From: Haloferax marisrubri
GTDB lineage: Archaea > Halobacteriota > Halobacteria > Halobacteriales > Haloferacaceae
DNA: 64,000 nt
Assembly (NCBI RefSeq): GCF_001469875.2
Contig: NZ_LOPW02000006.1
Coordinates: 168,593 to 232,592 of the forward strand
Direction: 5' to 3'
The position numbers and the translations under genes were made by a program. Positions 1-9,587 of this stretch are shown here, in pieces (the first letter of the stretch is position 1; each line of letters starts with the position of its first letter). Under the pieces are notes generated by a model. The model was not told the DNA's origin, made no database searches, and was given only the letters and a program-made list of their open reading frames with translations.

Positions 1-424
1 GGTGAAGACCCCGAACGTCGAGGGTGCGACGGTCGGAGAGCCGAGAGAGTGGACCGGTGCGTCGTCGCAGTCGGCCGAACTCGACATCGCGCCGACGTGT
101 ACCATGTCGCTGTCGTGGCGGGCGTTCGAGTCGTTCGACCGCGGGGAGTGGACCGCAACGCTCCGGCACGAACTCGTCCACGTCGAGCAGTTTCAGGCGT
201 TCGGCGCGACCGACCACGGCCCGGCGTTCAAGCGCCGCGCCGAGGCGGTCGACGCGCTGGTTCGCGTCCGCCGGTTCGCCGAGCCGAAGTACACCCTCAC
301 CTGCGAGGCCTGCGGCGCGGACGTGGCCTACCGTTACCGCGAGTGCAAACTCGTCCGCGAGTCGTCGGCCTACCGCTCCGCGTGTTGCGAAGCGCCGCTG
401 AACTGTCGAACGCGGCAGGAGTAG
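1..424 (+). CDS. SprT-like zinc metalloprotease, 5'-truncated by window edge
   Basis: This is the C-terminal part of a SprT-like protein. It contains the zinc-binding helix HELVHVEQF (an HExxH motif) and, further on, a Cys-rich zinc ribbon (CEACG ... CC). That pairing is typical of the SprT/Spartan family of putative DNA-protein crosslink proteases. The reading frame is open to the left edge. A GTG at position 2 could be read as a start, but family members have roughly 50-60 more residues before the HExxH helix, so the true start probably lies outside the window. The substrate is unknown. Confidence 0.8.
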   Translation, partial: VKTPNVEGATVGEPREWTGASSQSAELDIAPTCTMSLSWRAFESFDRGEWTATLRHELVHVEQFQAFGATDHGPAFKRRAEAVDALVRVRRFAEPKYTLTCEACGADVAYRYRECKLVRESSAYRSACCEAPLNCRTRQE

Positions 425-455
425 CAGGTGGAAGGGGCGTCCGACCGCCCGACGA

Positions 456-650
456 CTACCGACTCGGCGGGTGCGCCCGCGCCTCCCGAATCGCCACGAA
501 GGCGACGGCGAGGACGAACACGAGCGCCAGGAAGAACTCGACGCCGGGAACGGTCCCGGCGACGGCCCAGACGTACACGTCCTCCGCACCGAGGATGACG
601 AACAGCGCGACGAGAATCGCCACGCCGGTTCGACCGATACCCAGTCTCAT
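456..650 (-). CDS. small two-TM membrane protein
   Basis: A 64-residue protein with two hydrophobic segments (about residues 6-24 and 33-53) separated by a short polar loop, and a basic C-terminus (REARAHPPSR). I do not recognise a family. The start at 650 places the first membrane segment right after a short basic N-terminus (MRLGIGRTG). An in-frame ATG at 677 would add nine polar residues. The gene is convergent with the SprT-like gene and ends 31 bp from it. It is probably a real haloarchaeal hypothetical membrane protein. Confidence 0.6.
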   Translation of the reverse strand: MRLGIGRTGVAILVALFVILGAEDVYVWAVAGTVPGVEFFLALVFVLAVAFVAIREARAHPPSR

Positions 651-1043
651 ACCTCGGTCTTGCCACCGCGACAACATAAGCGTTGGAGGGGACTTCCGCC
701 GCGCGAGAGACGGCTGTATTGTTCGTCACCTCGAATACTACTCTTCCGTCGAACTCGCCCGGATTAGCTTTTCGTCTCAAATCGAAGCGAGAGTGACAAT
801 ACAATCATTCACGTCTAATTCAAAAACATCCGAATAAGAAAGTCCGATAAATAAGAAATTATGACATACAATAATGTTCTCGTTTTACAATTCTATCGCC
901 AATATCTGAGGGCGAGAGATAGACGCAGAGGCCGACGTAATCGGGATACTGTGCCGCGTTCGGATGTCGCACCGCTCTCGCGTCGCTCCCGCGAGAGGAG
1001 ACTATTTACCGCGCGAGCGTGACCGAAGCGCAGTAACGAACCC
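651..1043. other. intergenic region between divergent genes
   Basis: A stretch of 393 bp without a supported gene. It is markedly AT-rich around 770-900 and holds the promoters of both flanking genes. Its right end carries an inverted repeat and a TATA-like box, listed separately. Confidence 0.5.
975..1010 (+). promoter_or_regulatory. inverted repeat plus TATA-like box before DUF1028 gene
   Basis: CTCTCGCG (975-982) and CGCGAGAG (990-997) form a perfect 8-bp inverted repeat with a 7-bp spacer. A TATA-like tract ACTATTTACC (1001-1010) follows at once, 34-43 bp before the ATG at 1044. A repeat abutting the TATA box on its upstream side is a good position for an activator or repressor site (inference). 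Confidence 0.5.
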
Positions 1044-1733
1044 ATGCGACACGTCCCAGGAACCTTCTCGATAGCGGCGCGCGACCCCGAGGCGAACGTC
1101 TTCGGCGCGGCGGTGACGACCGGCACGGTCGCCGTCGGCGCGACCTGTCCCTACGTGAGCGCCGGCGGCGCGGCGGTCACGCAGTCGTACACGAAGACCG
1201 AACACGGCCGCGACGCGGTCGCCCGCGCGGAAGACGGCGAGGCCATCGACGACGCCTTCGAAACGCTCCTCGACGGCGACGACCACGTCGCGTACCGGCA
1301 GGTCCACGGCGTCGGTGCGGGCGGCGAGTTCGCCTTCACCGGCGGCGAATGCGTCTCGTGGGCCGGCCACCGCGTCGCCGACGACTACACCGTCGCTGGC
1401 AACATGCTCGCCGGCGAGGCGGTCGTCGAGGCGACCGCCGAGGCCTACGAATCCGCCGACGGCGACATGGCCGAGCGACTCGTCTCGGCGCTCGAAGCCG
1501 GCGAGGCCGCGGGCGGCGACGACCGCGGCGAGATGAGCGCCGCGCTGCTCGTCCACGCGCCGACGCCGGAGTTCTACCACAACCTCCGGGTCGACCTCTC
1601 CGACGAACCGGTGTCCGACCTGCGCGACCTGCTCGCGGAGGCGCGGCGCGCGAAAGCCCAGATTCGACGGGAGACGGACGCGCAGTTCGGCGACTACCCA
1701 GACGAGATTCTCGACTTCGGCGTCAAGTACTGA
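1044..1733 (+). CDS. DUF1028 family protein (Ntn-hydrolase-like)
   Basis: A 229-residue protein opening with TFSIAARDPE and containing the glycine/alanine-rich GAAVTTGTVAVGA and GNMLAGEAVV segments that mark DUF1028. Family members have an Ntn-hydrolase-like fold and often sit beside peptide ABC transporters or peptidases, but the reaction is not established. Here it is convergent with a complete oligopeptide ABC operon, which supports a role in peptide or amide breakdown (inference). A TATA-like box lies about 35-40 bp before the ATG. The last eight codons, stop included, are tandemly duplicated just downstream (1711-1758). Confidence 0.85.
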   Translation: MRHVPGTFSIAARDPEANVFGAAVTTGTVAVGATCPYVSAGGAAVTQSYTKTEHGRDAVARAEDGEAIDDAFETLLDGDDHVAYRQVHGVGAGGEFAFTGGECVSWAGHRVADDYTVAGNMLAGEAVVEATAEAYESADGDMAERLVSALEAGEAAGGDDRGEMSAALLVHAPTPEFYHNLRVDLSDEPVSDLRDLLAEARRAKAQIRRETDAQFGDYPDEILDFGVKY

Positions 1734-1758
1734 GTCGACTGCGGCGTCAAATACTGAG
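1711..1758 (+). repeat. 24-bp tandem duplication across the stop codon of the DUF1028 gene
   Basis: Positions 1711-1734 and 1735-1758 are two adjacent 24-bp units differing at two positions. Each encodes a short tail ending in GVKY and a TGA stop. The second copy is in frame, so read-through of the first stop would add eight residues and terminate again. Confidence 0.85.
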
Positions 1759-1778
1759 AAGAGACCGCGCGGGCGGCG

Positions 1779-3932
1779 TCAGTCCGAGTCGGCCGGACTG
1801 GTCTCCGCGCGCTTCGACGGCGTGATAAAGGAGTCACGCTGGCTCATCTCCTCCTCGGAGAGGTGACAGGAGATGTAGTGGTCACCGCCGTCGACCGCTT
1901 CGAGTTCCGGGAGGTCCTGCTCGCAGACGTCGCCAATTTTCTTCGGGCAGCGCGTCTGGAACGGACAGCCCGACGGCGGGTTGATGGGGCTCGGAACGCT
2001 CCCCTCAAGCAAGATGCGGTCCGTCTCGCGGTCCGGGTTCGCGTGGGGAACCGCGGACAGGAGGCTCTCCGTGTAGGGGTGGAACGGCGGCGAGAACACC
2101 TGCTCGATGCTCCCGAACTCCGCTATCTTCCCGAGGTACATCACGGCCACGCGGTCGCAGATGTGCCGGATGACGCCGATGTTGTGCGAGATAAACAGGA
2201 ACGAGATGTTCTCGTCTTCCTGAATCTCGTTCAGGAGGTTGAGAATCTGCGCCTGCACGCTCACGTCGAGCGCCGAGACGGGCTCGTCGCAGACGATGAG
2301 CTTCGGTTCGACCGCGAGCGCGTGCGCGATGGCGACGCGCTGTTGTTGGCCCCCGGAGAACTCGTGGGGGTACTTGCTCGCGGCGGCCCGCGAGAGGCCG
2401 ACGCGTTCGAGCAGGTCGCCCACGCGTTCGCGCTTTTCATCGCCGGTGGCGATGCCGTGTTTCTCCATCGCGCGCCCGACGATTTGGCCGACGGTCTTCC
2501 GCGGGTTGAGCGAGCTCTGGGGGTCCTGGAATATCATCTGCATCTCGCGGCGCAGACTCCGAATCTCCGAGGAACCGAGTTCGTGGAGCGGCTGGCCCTC
2601 GAAGTACACCTCGCCGTCGGTCGGTTCGAGGAGCCGGAGCGCGGTGCGAGCGACCGTGGACTTCCCGCAGCCGGACTCGCCGACGAGCCCGACGGTCTCG
2701 CCGGGGTAGACGTCGAAGCTCACGTCGTCGACGGCCTTGACGTGCCGCCGTTCGACGGTCGGTAGGCCACCGCCCTCCCACGAGAGGTGGACGTTGCCGA
2801 AGACGCCCTCGCCGGCGTCGAAGTACTTCTTCAGGTTCCGCACTTCGAACAGCGGCTCGCCGCTGCGGTCGATGTCGCGGCGGCCGGTCCCGGCTTCGGG
2901 GACCGTGCTCTCCGAGAGGTCGAGGTCGGCGGCGTGGAGACACGCCGCGCGCGACGAGTCGTCGCCGACGGCGTCGAGCGACGGGTCGCCGCCGGTCCGA
3001 CACGCCTCGGTGGCGTGGGGACACCGCGGCGCGAAGTTACAGCCGCTCGGGAGGTTCCCGAGGTCGGGCATCGCGCCGTCGAGCGTCGGCAGTTCGTCGT
3101 AGTCGGTGTCGACCTCCGGGATGGAGTCGATGAGCGCGCGGGTGTAGGGGTGTCGCGGGCGGTCGAACAGGTCGCCGAGTTCGGCCGTCTCCACGAGGTT
3201 CCCGGCGTACATGACGCCGACGTGGTCACACGTCTGGGCGACGACGCCGAGATTGTGGGTAATCATCAGCACGGCCGTCCCCTCGCGCTCCTGCATCTCG
3301 TTGAGCAGGTCGAGAATCTTCGCCTGCGTCGTCACGTCGAGCGCGGTGGTCGGCTCGTCGGCGATGATGAGGTCCGGCTCGCAGGAGAAGCCGATGGCGA
3401 CGAGGACGCGCTGGCGCATCCCCCCGGAGAACTCGTGGGGGTAGTCGTCGATGCGCTCTTCGGCGTCCGGGATGCCGACGTCGTCCATCGATTCGATGGC
3501 GAGCTGGCGTGCCTCTGACTTGGAGACGTCCTGATGGCGGCGAATCGTCTCCGTGATCTGCTCGCCGACGGTCATCACCGGGTTGAGCGACGACATCGGG
3601 TCCTGCGGAATCATCGCGATGCGGTTGCCGCGGATGTCGCGCATCTCGGCTTCCGTCTTCTGCAGGAGGTCTTCGCCGTTGAATACGACTTGCCCGCCGG
3701 TGATTTCGCCGGGCGAGTCGATGAGGCGCATGAGCGACCGCGCCGTCACGGACTTGCCCGCGCCCGACTCGCCGACGAGACCCATGGTCTCGCCGCGGTC
3801 GAGCGAGAACGACACCTCGTTGGAGGCGACGATGGGGCCGCTGTCGGTGCGGAACTCGGTTCTGAGTCCGCGCACGTCGAGCAGCGGGCCGTCGTCGGCC
3901 TCGCCGTCCGTCGCAGTAGTGGGAGCACTCAT
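1779..3932 (-). CDS. oligopeptide/dipeptide ABC transporter ATP-binding protein (DppD-DppF fusion)
   Basis: A 717-residue protein with two complete ABC ATPase domains in one chain. Domain 1 has Walker A GESGAGKS (about 54-61), signature FSGGMRQR (168-175) and Walker B LIIADEP. Domain 2 has GESGCGKS (418-425), FSGGQQQR (525-532) and LIVCDEP. Each half ends in the oligopeptide-transporter C-terminal extension with clustered cysteines (CNFAPRCP near 298; CPFQTRCP near the end), a pattern linked to an Fe-S site in DppD-type proteins. It is the fourth gene of the operon and overlaps the permease upstream by four bases (ATGA). Such fusions are common in haloarchaea. Substrate is probably peptides or related amides. 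Confidence 0.93.
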   Translation of the reverse strand: MSAPTTATDGEADDGPLLDVRGLRTEFRTDSGPIVASNEVSFSLDRGETMGLVGESGAGKSVTARSLMRLIDSPGEITGGQVVFNGEDLLQKTEAEMRDIRGNRIAMIPQDPMSSLNPVMTVGEQITETIRRHQDVSKSEARQLAIESMDDVGIPDAEERIDDYPHEFSGGMRQRVLVAIGFSCEPDLIIADEPTTALDVTTQAKILDLLNEMQEREGTAVLMITHNLGVVAQTCDHVGVMYAGNLVETAELGDLFDRPRHPYTRALIDSIPEVDTDYDELPTLDGAMPDLGNLPSGCNFAPRCPHATEACRTGGDPSLDAVGDDSSRAACLHAADLDLSESTVPEAGTGRRDIDRSGEPLFEVRNLKKYFDAGEGVFGNVHLSWEGGGLPTVERRHVKAVDDVSFDVYPGETVGLVGESGCGKSTVARTALRLLEPTDGEVYFEGQPLHELGSSEIRSLRREMQMIFQDPQSSLNPRKTVGQIVGRAMEKHGIATGDEKRERVGDLLERVGLSRAAASKYPHEFSGGQQQRVAIAHALAVEPKLIVCDEPVSALDVSVQAQILNLLNEIQEDENISFLFISHNIGVIRHICDRVAVMYLGKIAEFGSIEQVFSPPFHPYTESLLSAVPHANPDRETDRILLEGSVPSPINPPSGCPFQTRCPKKIGDVCEQDLPELEAVDGGDHYISCHLSEEEMSQRDSFITPSKRAETSPADSD

Positions 3933-4828
3933 TCTATCGCCTCCACTTTGGGGTCGAGCACGTCACGCAGTCCGTCGCCGAGCATGTTGAACCCGACGAC
4001 GGCGATACCGATAGCCAACGCGGGGAACAGCAACATCCACGGCGCGGTCTCCATGAAGCCGCGACCGGTGTTGATCATCAGCCCCCACGACGGCCGCGGG
4101 GGTTGCGCGCCGAGGCCGAGGAACGACAGGCTCGCCTCCGCGAGGATGGCGAACGAGACGTTCAGCGACCCCTGCACCAGCATGGGAGCCATGCAGTTCG
4201 GGAACACCTCGCTGAAGACGATGCGCGAGTCGCTCTCGCCGCGGGCGATGGCGGCCTCGACGTACGCCTCGTTGCGTTCGGCCAGCGCCGCGCTCCGCGA
4301 GACGCGGGCGATGTACGGCGTGTAGACGAACGCCAGCGCGATGATGACGTTACTCAAGTCCGGGCCGAGGACGACCAAGAGCGTGAGCGCGAGCAACACC
4401 GGTGGGAACGCCATTGCGGCGTCCATGACGCGCATCAGTATCTCGTCGGTTAACCCGCCGGCGTAGCCGGCGACGACGCCGACGACGGCCCCGACGGCGA
4501 GCGCGCCGGAGATAGCACCGAAGCCGACGTACAGCGAGATGCGACTCCCCATGACGACGCGGCTGAAGATGTCGCGGCCGAGGTCGTCGGTGCCGAACGG
4601 GTGTTCGACCGACGGGGCCTGCGAGCGGTCTTCGATGTTCGTCGCGTCGATGGGGTACGGCGCGATAATCGGCGCGAAGATGGCGACGAGCACGAGCATC
4701 ACCACGATGGAGAAGCCGAGCATCGCCTTCGTGTTGCTTCGGAACTTCCGGACGAACCGGGCGATACGGTCGCGCTGTGACTGCGTGATGGTGAAGCGAC
4801 CGCGTTCGGTCTCTTGTTCGGTCGCCAT
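3929..4828 (-). CDS. dppC: oligopeptide ABC transporter permease, DppC type
   Basis: A 299-residue inner-membrane permease of the BPD_transp_1 family. A cytoplasmic basic N-terminus leads to a first TM helix (about 36-56) and a conserved [11 protein letters not shown] segment typical of DppC/OppC. Further helices follow, with the EAA coupling loop ([13 protein letters not shown] ... FPN) that docks to the ATPase. It overlaps the start of the fused ATPase gene by four bases and is coupled to the DppB-type gene at its own start (TGATG). It forms the translocation pore with the DppB-type partner. Confidence 0.93.
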   Translation of the reverse strand: MATEQETERGRFTITQSQRDRIARFVRKFRSNTKAMLGFSIVVMLVLVAIFAPIIAPYPIDATNIEDRSQAPSVEHPFGTDDLGRDIFSRVVMGSRISLYVGFGAISGALAVGAVVGVVAGYAGGLTDEILMRVMDAAMAFPPVLLALTLLVVLGPDLSNVIIALAFVYTPYIARVSRSAALAERNEAYVEAAIARGESDSRIVFSEVFPNCMAPMLVQGSLNVSFAILAEASLSFLGLGAQPPRPSWGLMINTGRGFMETAPWMLLFPALAIGIAVVGFNMLGDGLRDVLDPKVEAIE

Positions 4829-5787
4829 CAGTCGTCACCTCCGTAGCGGATGCGCGGGTCGAAGTACGCGTACAGCAGGTCTGCGGCGAAGTTCGAGAAC
4901 ATGTAGATGAGTGCGACCACGAGGATACACCCCTGAATCAGGGGGATGTCGCGGCTCTGAATCGCGGTCAGCGTCAGCCGACCGATGCCGGGCCAGAAGA
5001 ACACCTCTTCGAGCACGACGACCCCGCCGAACGCGTAACTGAACTGGAACGCGATGACCGTGATGACGGGGATGATTGCGTTCTTGAGCGCGTGTCGGAG
5101 GACGATGACCCGTTGGCTCATCCCCTTCGCACGCGCGAGATTGATGTACTCCTCGCTGAGCACCTCCAGCATCGACGACCGGGTCATCCGCATGATGTAG
5201 GCGGTGAGCGCGAAGCCCATCGCCCCCGCGGGGAGGACGAGTCGCGTGAGCGACCCGACGAGGTCCTCGCTCGGGGAGACGTACCCCCCGGTCGGAAAGA
5301 GGTTCAGCCAGACGGCGAACACCAGGATGAACACCAGTCCCCACAGGAAGATGGGCATCGAGATGCCGACGAAGGCGAACATCGAAGCGCTCACGTCGGG
5401 CGCTTCGTTCTGGTTGACGGCGGCGTAGACGCCGAGCGGAACCGACAGCACGACAGCGACGAGCGTCGCGGCGACCGCGAGCATCATCGACCGCGGCAGG
5501 CGCTCGGCGATGAGCTGTGCCACGGGCTCGCCGAACCGGAGCGATTCGCCCATGTTCCCCTGGAGGAGCCCGACGACCCAGTCGATGTACTGCACGTACA
5601 GCGGGCGGTTGAGTCCCAGTTGGGTTTGGAGCGCTTCGAGCGATTGTTCGGTCGCGTTGGGGCCCAAGATGAGCAGGGCCACGTCACCGGGCAGGATGTT
5701 GGTGACGGCGAAGGCGATGAGCGTGACGAAGAACAGCGTCACCGCCATGAACCCGACGCGCCGAAAGACGTAGTTGTACATCGACAT
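4828..5787 (-). CDS. dppB: oligopeptide ABC transporter permease, DppB type
   Basis: A 319-residue permease. The N-terminal helix (RRVGFMAVTLFFVTLIAFAV), a periplasmic segment with LGLNRPLYVQY, and the EAA loop (EEYINLARAKGMS) are characteristic of DppB/OppB. It has about six TM helices. It is the second gene of the operon, 15 bp after the substrate-binding protein gene, and its stop is coupled to the DppC-type start. It pairs with that permease to make the pore for peptide-like substrates. Confidence 0.93.
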   Translation of the reverse strand: MSMYNYVFRRVGFMAVTLFFVTLIAFAVTNILPGDVALLILGPNATEQSLEALQTQLGLNRPLYVQYIDWVVGLLQGNMGESLRFGEPVAQLIAERLPRSMMLAVAATLVAVVLSVPLGVYAAVNQNEAPDVSASMFAFVGISMPIFLWGLVFILVFAVWLNLFPTGGYVSPSEDLVGSLTRLVLPAGAMGFALTAYIMRMTRSSMLEVLSEEYINLARAKGMSQRVIVLRHALKNAIIPVITVIAFQFSYAFGGVVVLEEVFFWPGIGRLTLTAIQSRDIPLIQGCILVVALIYMFSNFAADLLYAYFDPRIRYGGDD

Positions 5788-5802
5788 TGTGTGGAATCTC
5801 TG

Positions 5803-7476
5803 TTAGCGGTCGAGCCAGTTGTCGCCGAACTGTAGCGTCGACCCGTCGGGCGCGCCGATGTCGCCTTTGTACTGCGAGGCGGCTCCGTAGAGGCTCGGCT
5901 GCCACCACAGGAAGAGGTGACCGGCGCGCTCCTCGTGGAGAATCTCCGTCGCCTGGTGGTAGAGGTCGGCGCGCTCCTGTTCGTCGTAGATGGTTCGCGC
6001 CTCCTCGACGAGCGCGTTGTAGTCCTCGTTCACCCAGTTGGTGAAGAAGAACGCGCCGTTGGGGTGCAGGAACTTGTAGAACGACACGTCGGGGTACCAG
6101 AGCGCGAGGTAGGAACTCGTCGTCGCCTGGAAGTCGCGGTTGGAGTAGACGTCCGAGAGCCACGTACTCCACGTGATCTGCTGGATTTCGAGGTTGATGC
6201 CGACCTCGGCGGCGTCGGCGGCGATGACCTCCGCGGCCTGCACCTGCGTCGGGTAGGACTGCGGAATCTTGAACGTCGCCGTGAAGCCGTCGGACATGCC
6301 GGCGGCGTCGAGGTGCTCTTGGGCCTTGTCGAGGTCACGCGGGCGCGGTTCGATGTCCGGGTTGACCCACGGACTGCCGGGCGTCGCGGGGGACGCGGTG
6401 GTCTGGCCGGTGCCGTAGAGGGCCGCCTCGGCGACCTTCTCCTTGTCGATGGTGTAGTCGAGCGCGAGGCGGGCGTCCTTGTTGTCGAAGGGAGCCACGT
6501 CGCAGTTCAGGCCGAGGTAGACGAGCGATTTCGGGAACTGCTTTTCGAACCGAACGTCGGGGGCCTGCTCGACGCGGGAGACGTCCTTCGGCGCGATGCC
6601 GTTGATGAAGTCGTACTCGCCGGCGAGGAACGACTGGAGACGGACGCTCGGGTCCGGCACCTCGCTCTTGACGATGGTGTCGATGAACGGGCCGTCCTCG
6701 TCGGACGCGCCCCAATAGTCCTCGTTGCGCGACATCGTGAACGAGGTCTCGATTTCGCGGCTCTCGAACACGTACGGGCCGGTCCCGATGGGTTCTTCGA
6801 CCATGTCCTTCTCGGCGTTCTCGGCGGGCATGACCGACAGTTCCGCCGTCGCCATCTTCGCGAGGAACGGCGCGAAGGGTTCGGTGAGTTGGACTTCGAA
6901 GGTGTAGTCGTCGGGAGCGCGAAGCTCCTCGACGTAGTCGAAGAAGCCGGTGGCGAGGTAGTCGCCGTTCTGGACGCGCTCGTAGCTCGCCAGCACGTCC
7001 TCGGAGGTCATCTCCTTGCCGTTGTGGAAGGTGACGCCCTGCCGGAGGTTGAACGTCAGGAGCGTGTTGTCGTCGGACTGCTCCATCGACTCCGCGAGGT
7101 GCGGCTGGATGGAGTAGTCGTCCTGCAGCGCGACGACTTCCTCGTAGATGTTCTCCAGAACGCGCTTGGAAGCCGCCGAAGTGTCGATGTGCGGGTCGAG
7201 GCCCTGCACCGGCACCGCGCCGCCCCACTGGAGCGTGCCGCCCTGCTTCCCGCCGCTCGCGGCGGTCGTGTCGGTGCTTTCGGTGTCGCCGCCCTCGTCC
7301 GTGGAACCCGAGTCTTCGGTCGTGCTGTCGTCCGAACCGCCGCCCGTACATCCGGCGAGCGCCACCGCACCGGTCGTCGCCGCCGCCCCGAGGAAAGTAC
7401 GGCGGTCGAACCGACTGCGACGCGTGCCGTCGCCGGTGCTATCGGAGGAGTCGCTCCCCTTGCCATTCTCTTGCAT
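5803..7476 (-). CDS. ABC transporter substrate-binding lipoprotein, SBP_bac_5 family
   Basis: A 557-residue extracellular binding protein. The chosen ATG at 7476 gives a Tat signal (FDRRTFLG, about 23-30) followed by a hydrophobic stretch and lipobox ALAGC with Cys43. An acidic Ser/Thr/Gly/Glu linker then leads to the mature domain. Family motifs include the conserved LRQGVTFHNG segment and the IDKEKVAEAALYG region of SBP_bac_5 (Dpp/Opp/Nik). It is first in the four-gene operon. A longer in-frame start at 7530 would put 18 residues before the Tat region and lie upstream of the TATA-like box at 7504-7510. Confidence 0.93.
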   Translation of the reverse strand: MQENGKGSDSSDSTGDGTRRSRFDRRTFLGAAATTGAVALAGCTGGGSDDSTTEDSGSTDEGGDTESTDTTAASGGKQGGTLQWGGAVPVQGLDPHIDTSAASKRVLENIYEEVVALQDDYSIQPHLAESMEQSDDNTLLTFNLRQGVTFHNGKEMTSEDVLASYERVQNGDYLATGFFDYVEELRAPDDYTFEVQLTEPFAPFLAKMATAELSVMPAENAEKDMVEEPIGTGPYVFESREIETSFTMSRNEDYWGASDEDGPFIDTIVKSEVPDPSVRLQSFLAGEYDFINGIAPKDVSRVEQAPDVRFEKQFPKSLVYLGLNCDVAPFDNKDARLALDYTIDKEKVAEAALYGTGQTTASPATPGSPWVNPDIEPRPRDLDKAQEHLDAAGMSDGFTATFKIPQSYPTQVQAAEVIAADAAEVGINLEIQQITWSTWLSDVYSNRDFQATTSSYLALWYPDVSFYKFLHPNGAFFFTNWVNEDYNALVEEARTIYDEQERADLYHQATEILHEERAGHLFLWWQPSLYGAASQYKGDIGAPDGSTLQFGDNWLDR

Positions 7477-7899
7477 ACAGTCGCTCAAATCCGCTACTGT
7501 GTGATAAAAATTGTGGTTGTGTGAGTACAATCACCATATCGAGACGAGGGAAATGTAATACCAGATATAGGTTCGAGCACCGAGCGCAGAGAAACTGTGG
7601 AATGCCCAATTCTATCCCGCCACATCCGATATTACTCCCCGAATGTCAACACACCTCGTCGTAGCGACGGTCCACATCGACGACCCGCAGGCCGCTCGCA
7701 GGTGACCGAGCCGTCATCGCGGACGACTGAGCCGTCCCCGACGAGAGTCTTCGAGCGACACGGGAGGGTAGAAGAATCCCAGAACCAGAATATATGCCCT
7801 GTAACCCCCGATTTCGGAGAGTTCGCTGCTTCCCGGTACTGTCACGCATGTGACTGAATTCCAAACAATAAAATAGGGTTAGTCACGAATCCGGGAACC
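7477..7899. promoter_or_regulatory. divergent promoter region of peptide ABC operon and M20 amidase
   Basis: A 423-bp region between divergent genes. On the minus strand a TATA-like TTTTTAT (7504-7510) lies about 30 bp before the ATG at 7476. On the plus strand AATAAAATA (7867-7875) lies about 29 bp before the ATG at 7900. Both spacings fit leaderless transcripts. No convincing gene is seen between them. Confidence 0.6.
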
Positions 7900-9147
7900 A
7901 TGCGAGTCAATCAGCAGCGACTCCGCAGCGACATCGAGTCGAACGCGGAGTTCGGGGCCGTCCCGACAGACGAGGGTCGGGGACGGACGGTCCTGACCGG
8001 CAGCGAGGCGGACCGGCGGGCGAGAGAGTTCTTCTGCGAGCGCCTCCGGGACGCCGGTCTCTCCATCACCATCGACGAGGTCGGCAACATCGTCGGTCGG
8101 TGGGAACCAGAGAGCGCGGACCCCGACGCGGCCCCGGTCGCCACGGGAAGCCATCTCGATTCGGTCCCCGAGGGCGGCATCTTCGACGGCCCGCTCGGCG
8201 TCTACGCGGGGCTGGAGAGCGTCCGCGCGATGCAGGACGCCGGAATCGAACCCGTCCGACCCGTCGAGGTCGTCAACTTCACCGAGGAGGAGGGCCAGCG
8301 GTTCGGCGGCGGCCTCATCGGGTCGGCGGTCGCCGTCGGCGAACTGAGCGTCGAGGAGGCGCTCGACATCGAGGACGCCGACGGGATTCCGCTTGGCGAC
8401 GCCCTCGCGGACATCGGCTACCGGGGCGAAGGGCGCGTCGACGCCGCGGACTGGGACTCGTGGATAGAACTCCACATCGAGCAGTCCGAGCGCCTCGAAG
8501 ACGCCGCGGTCCCCGCCGGCGTCGTCACGAGCATCGTCGGCCTCTCGCGCTGTGCCGTCGAAATCACGGGCGAGGCCGACCACGCCGGGTCGACGCTCAT
8601 GGACGACCGGTCGGACGCGCTCGCCGCCGCCAGCGAGTTCGTCCTCGACGTGGAGCGCGCGACGAACGAACGCAACGAGGTCTCGGAGACCGCGGTCGGA
8701 ACCGTCGGTAAACTCGAAGTTTCACCGAACGCGCCCAACGTCATCGCCGGGAAAGTGGACCTGACCGTCGACATCCGCGACGTGGCGTACGACTCCATCG
8801 AGTACGTCATCGACGAGGCGGAGGCGAGTCTCGACCGCATCGAGGCCGAGCGCCCGGTCGAGGCCGCGCTCTCGCACCCGTGGGACCGCAAGCCCGTCGA
8901 GATGAGCGAGCGCTGCCGCGCCGCGCTCCACGACGCCGGGACCGATGCCGACCTCGACACCCTCGACCTCCACTCCGGGGCCGGCCACGACACCATGCAC
9001 GTCGCGGCCGTCACCGACGCCGCGCTGCTCTTTGCCCCCTCCCGCGACGGCATCTCGCACAACCCCCGCGAGTGGACCGACTGGGAGGACTGCGCCGACG
9101 CGACCCGCGTGCTCGCCGGCGCGCTCGCCGACCTCGCGACCGAGTGA
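7900..9147 (+). CDS. M20 family amidase / N-carbamoyl-L-amino acid hydrolase-like
   Basis: A 415-residue zinc hydrolase of the hydantoinase/carbamoylase branch of M20, which also contains allantoate amidohydrolase. Visible metal and active-site motifs are GSHLDSVPEGG with DGPLG (about 88-107), the catalytic EEEGQRFGG (about 129-137), HIEQ (about 194-197), ADHAGS and the late metal ligand region SGAGHDT, followed by SRDGISHNP. The members hydrolyse N-carbamoyl amino acids, ureidoglycolate precursors or related amides. The exact substrate cannot be read from sequence. It is transcribed away from the peptide ABC operon, which suggests shared use of imported amides or peptides. Confidence 0.9.
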   Translation: MRVNQQRLRSDIESNAEFGAVPTDEGRGRTVLTGSEADRRAREFFCERLRDAGLSITIDEVGNIVGRWEPESADPDAAPVATGSHLDSVPEGGIFDGPLGVYAGLESVRAMQDAGIEPVRPVEVVNFTEEEGQRFGGGLIGSAVAVGELSVEEALDIEDADGIPLGDALADIGYRGEGRVDAADWDSWIELHIEQSERLEDAAVPAGVVTSIVGLSRCAVEITGEADHAGSTLMDDRSDALAAASEFVLDVERATNERNEVSETAVGTVGKLEVSPNAPNVIAGKVDLTVDIRDVAYDSIEYVIDEAEASLDRIEAERPVEAALSHPWDRKPVEMSERCRAALHDAGTDADLDTLDLHSGAGHDTMHVAAVTDAALLFAPSRDGISHNPREWTDWEDCADATRVLAGALADLATE

Positions 9148-9587
9148 CGACGCCGCCCGTCCGACGACTGCCGCGTTCGACGCTGTTCCGGCCGACGACT
9201 CCTTCTCGACGCCGGTTCCGATTCCGTCCCCCGAAGCCCGCTCTGTCGGCACGTTCGATTCGACTGCCACCGGTATCTCCGCGACGACCGCGTAGTCGAA
9301 ACGCTCGCCGGGTCGAACGGAGATCACCCGTTAGCGCCATCAACGACCGTTTTTACTCGCGATTCGACGCGAGGCGACTCGCTCGAAACACCGCGATGTT
9401 TGTACAATGAGAACACGGGGCCTAAGTAGTCGGGTTCGACTGTTTCAGCGCCCATTTAGACGGGGTGGGTAGTTTGAGCCCTTCGAATTACGCCACTTTG
9501 CGGCAATCCCTGCGAATTTCGCGCTCATACGGAAGTGGACGTTTGTCAAATACAAACACCTATGCCGCGGGGGCTTCGAACTGGACT
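9148..9587. other. intergenic region upstream of IclR gene
   Basis: A 440-bp region with no supported gene. It contains TTGTACAA (9400-9407), an 8-bp palindrome, and the operator-like inverted repeat at 9541-9557. The GC-rich first 180 bp can be translated on both strands without stops, but neither product resembles a protein. Confidence 0.4.
9541..9557 (+). promoter_or_regulatory. perfect 17-bp inverted repeat, candidate IclR operator
   Basis: GTTTGT-CAAAT-ACAAAC is a perfect inverted repeat with 6-bp arms, centred about 39 bp before the ATG of the IclR-family gene. IclR proteins commonly autoregulate through short palindromes of this size. The repeat includes the only TATA-like A/T tract at promoter distance, so binding there would block transcription (inference). 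Confidence 0.55.

Noticed and set aside
9140-9327. Open minus-strand frame (start near 9327) between the amidase and IclR genes
   Set aside because: It runs on into the antisense of the amidase gene, and the opposite strand is equally open. This is GC-rich overlap, not coding evidence.
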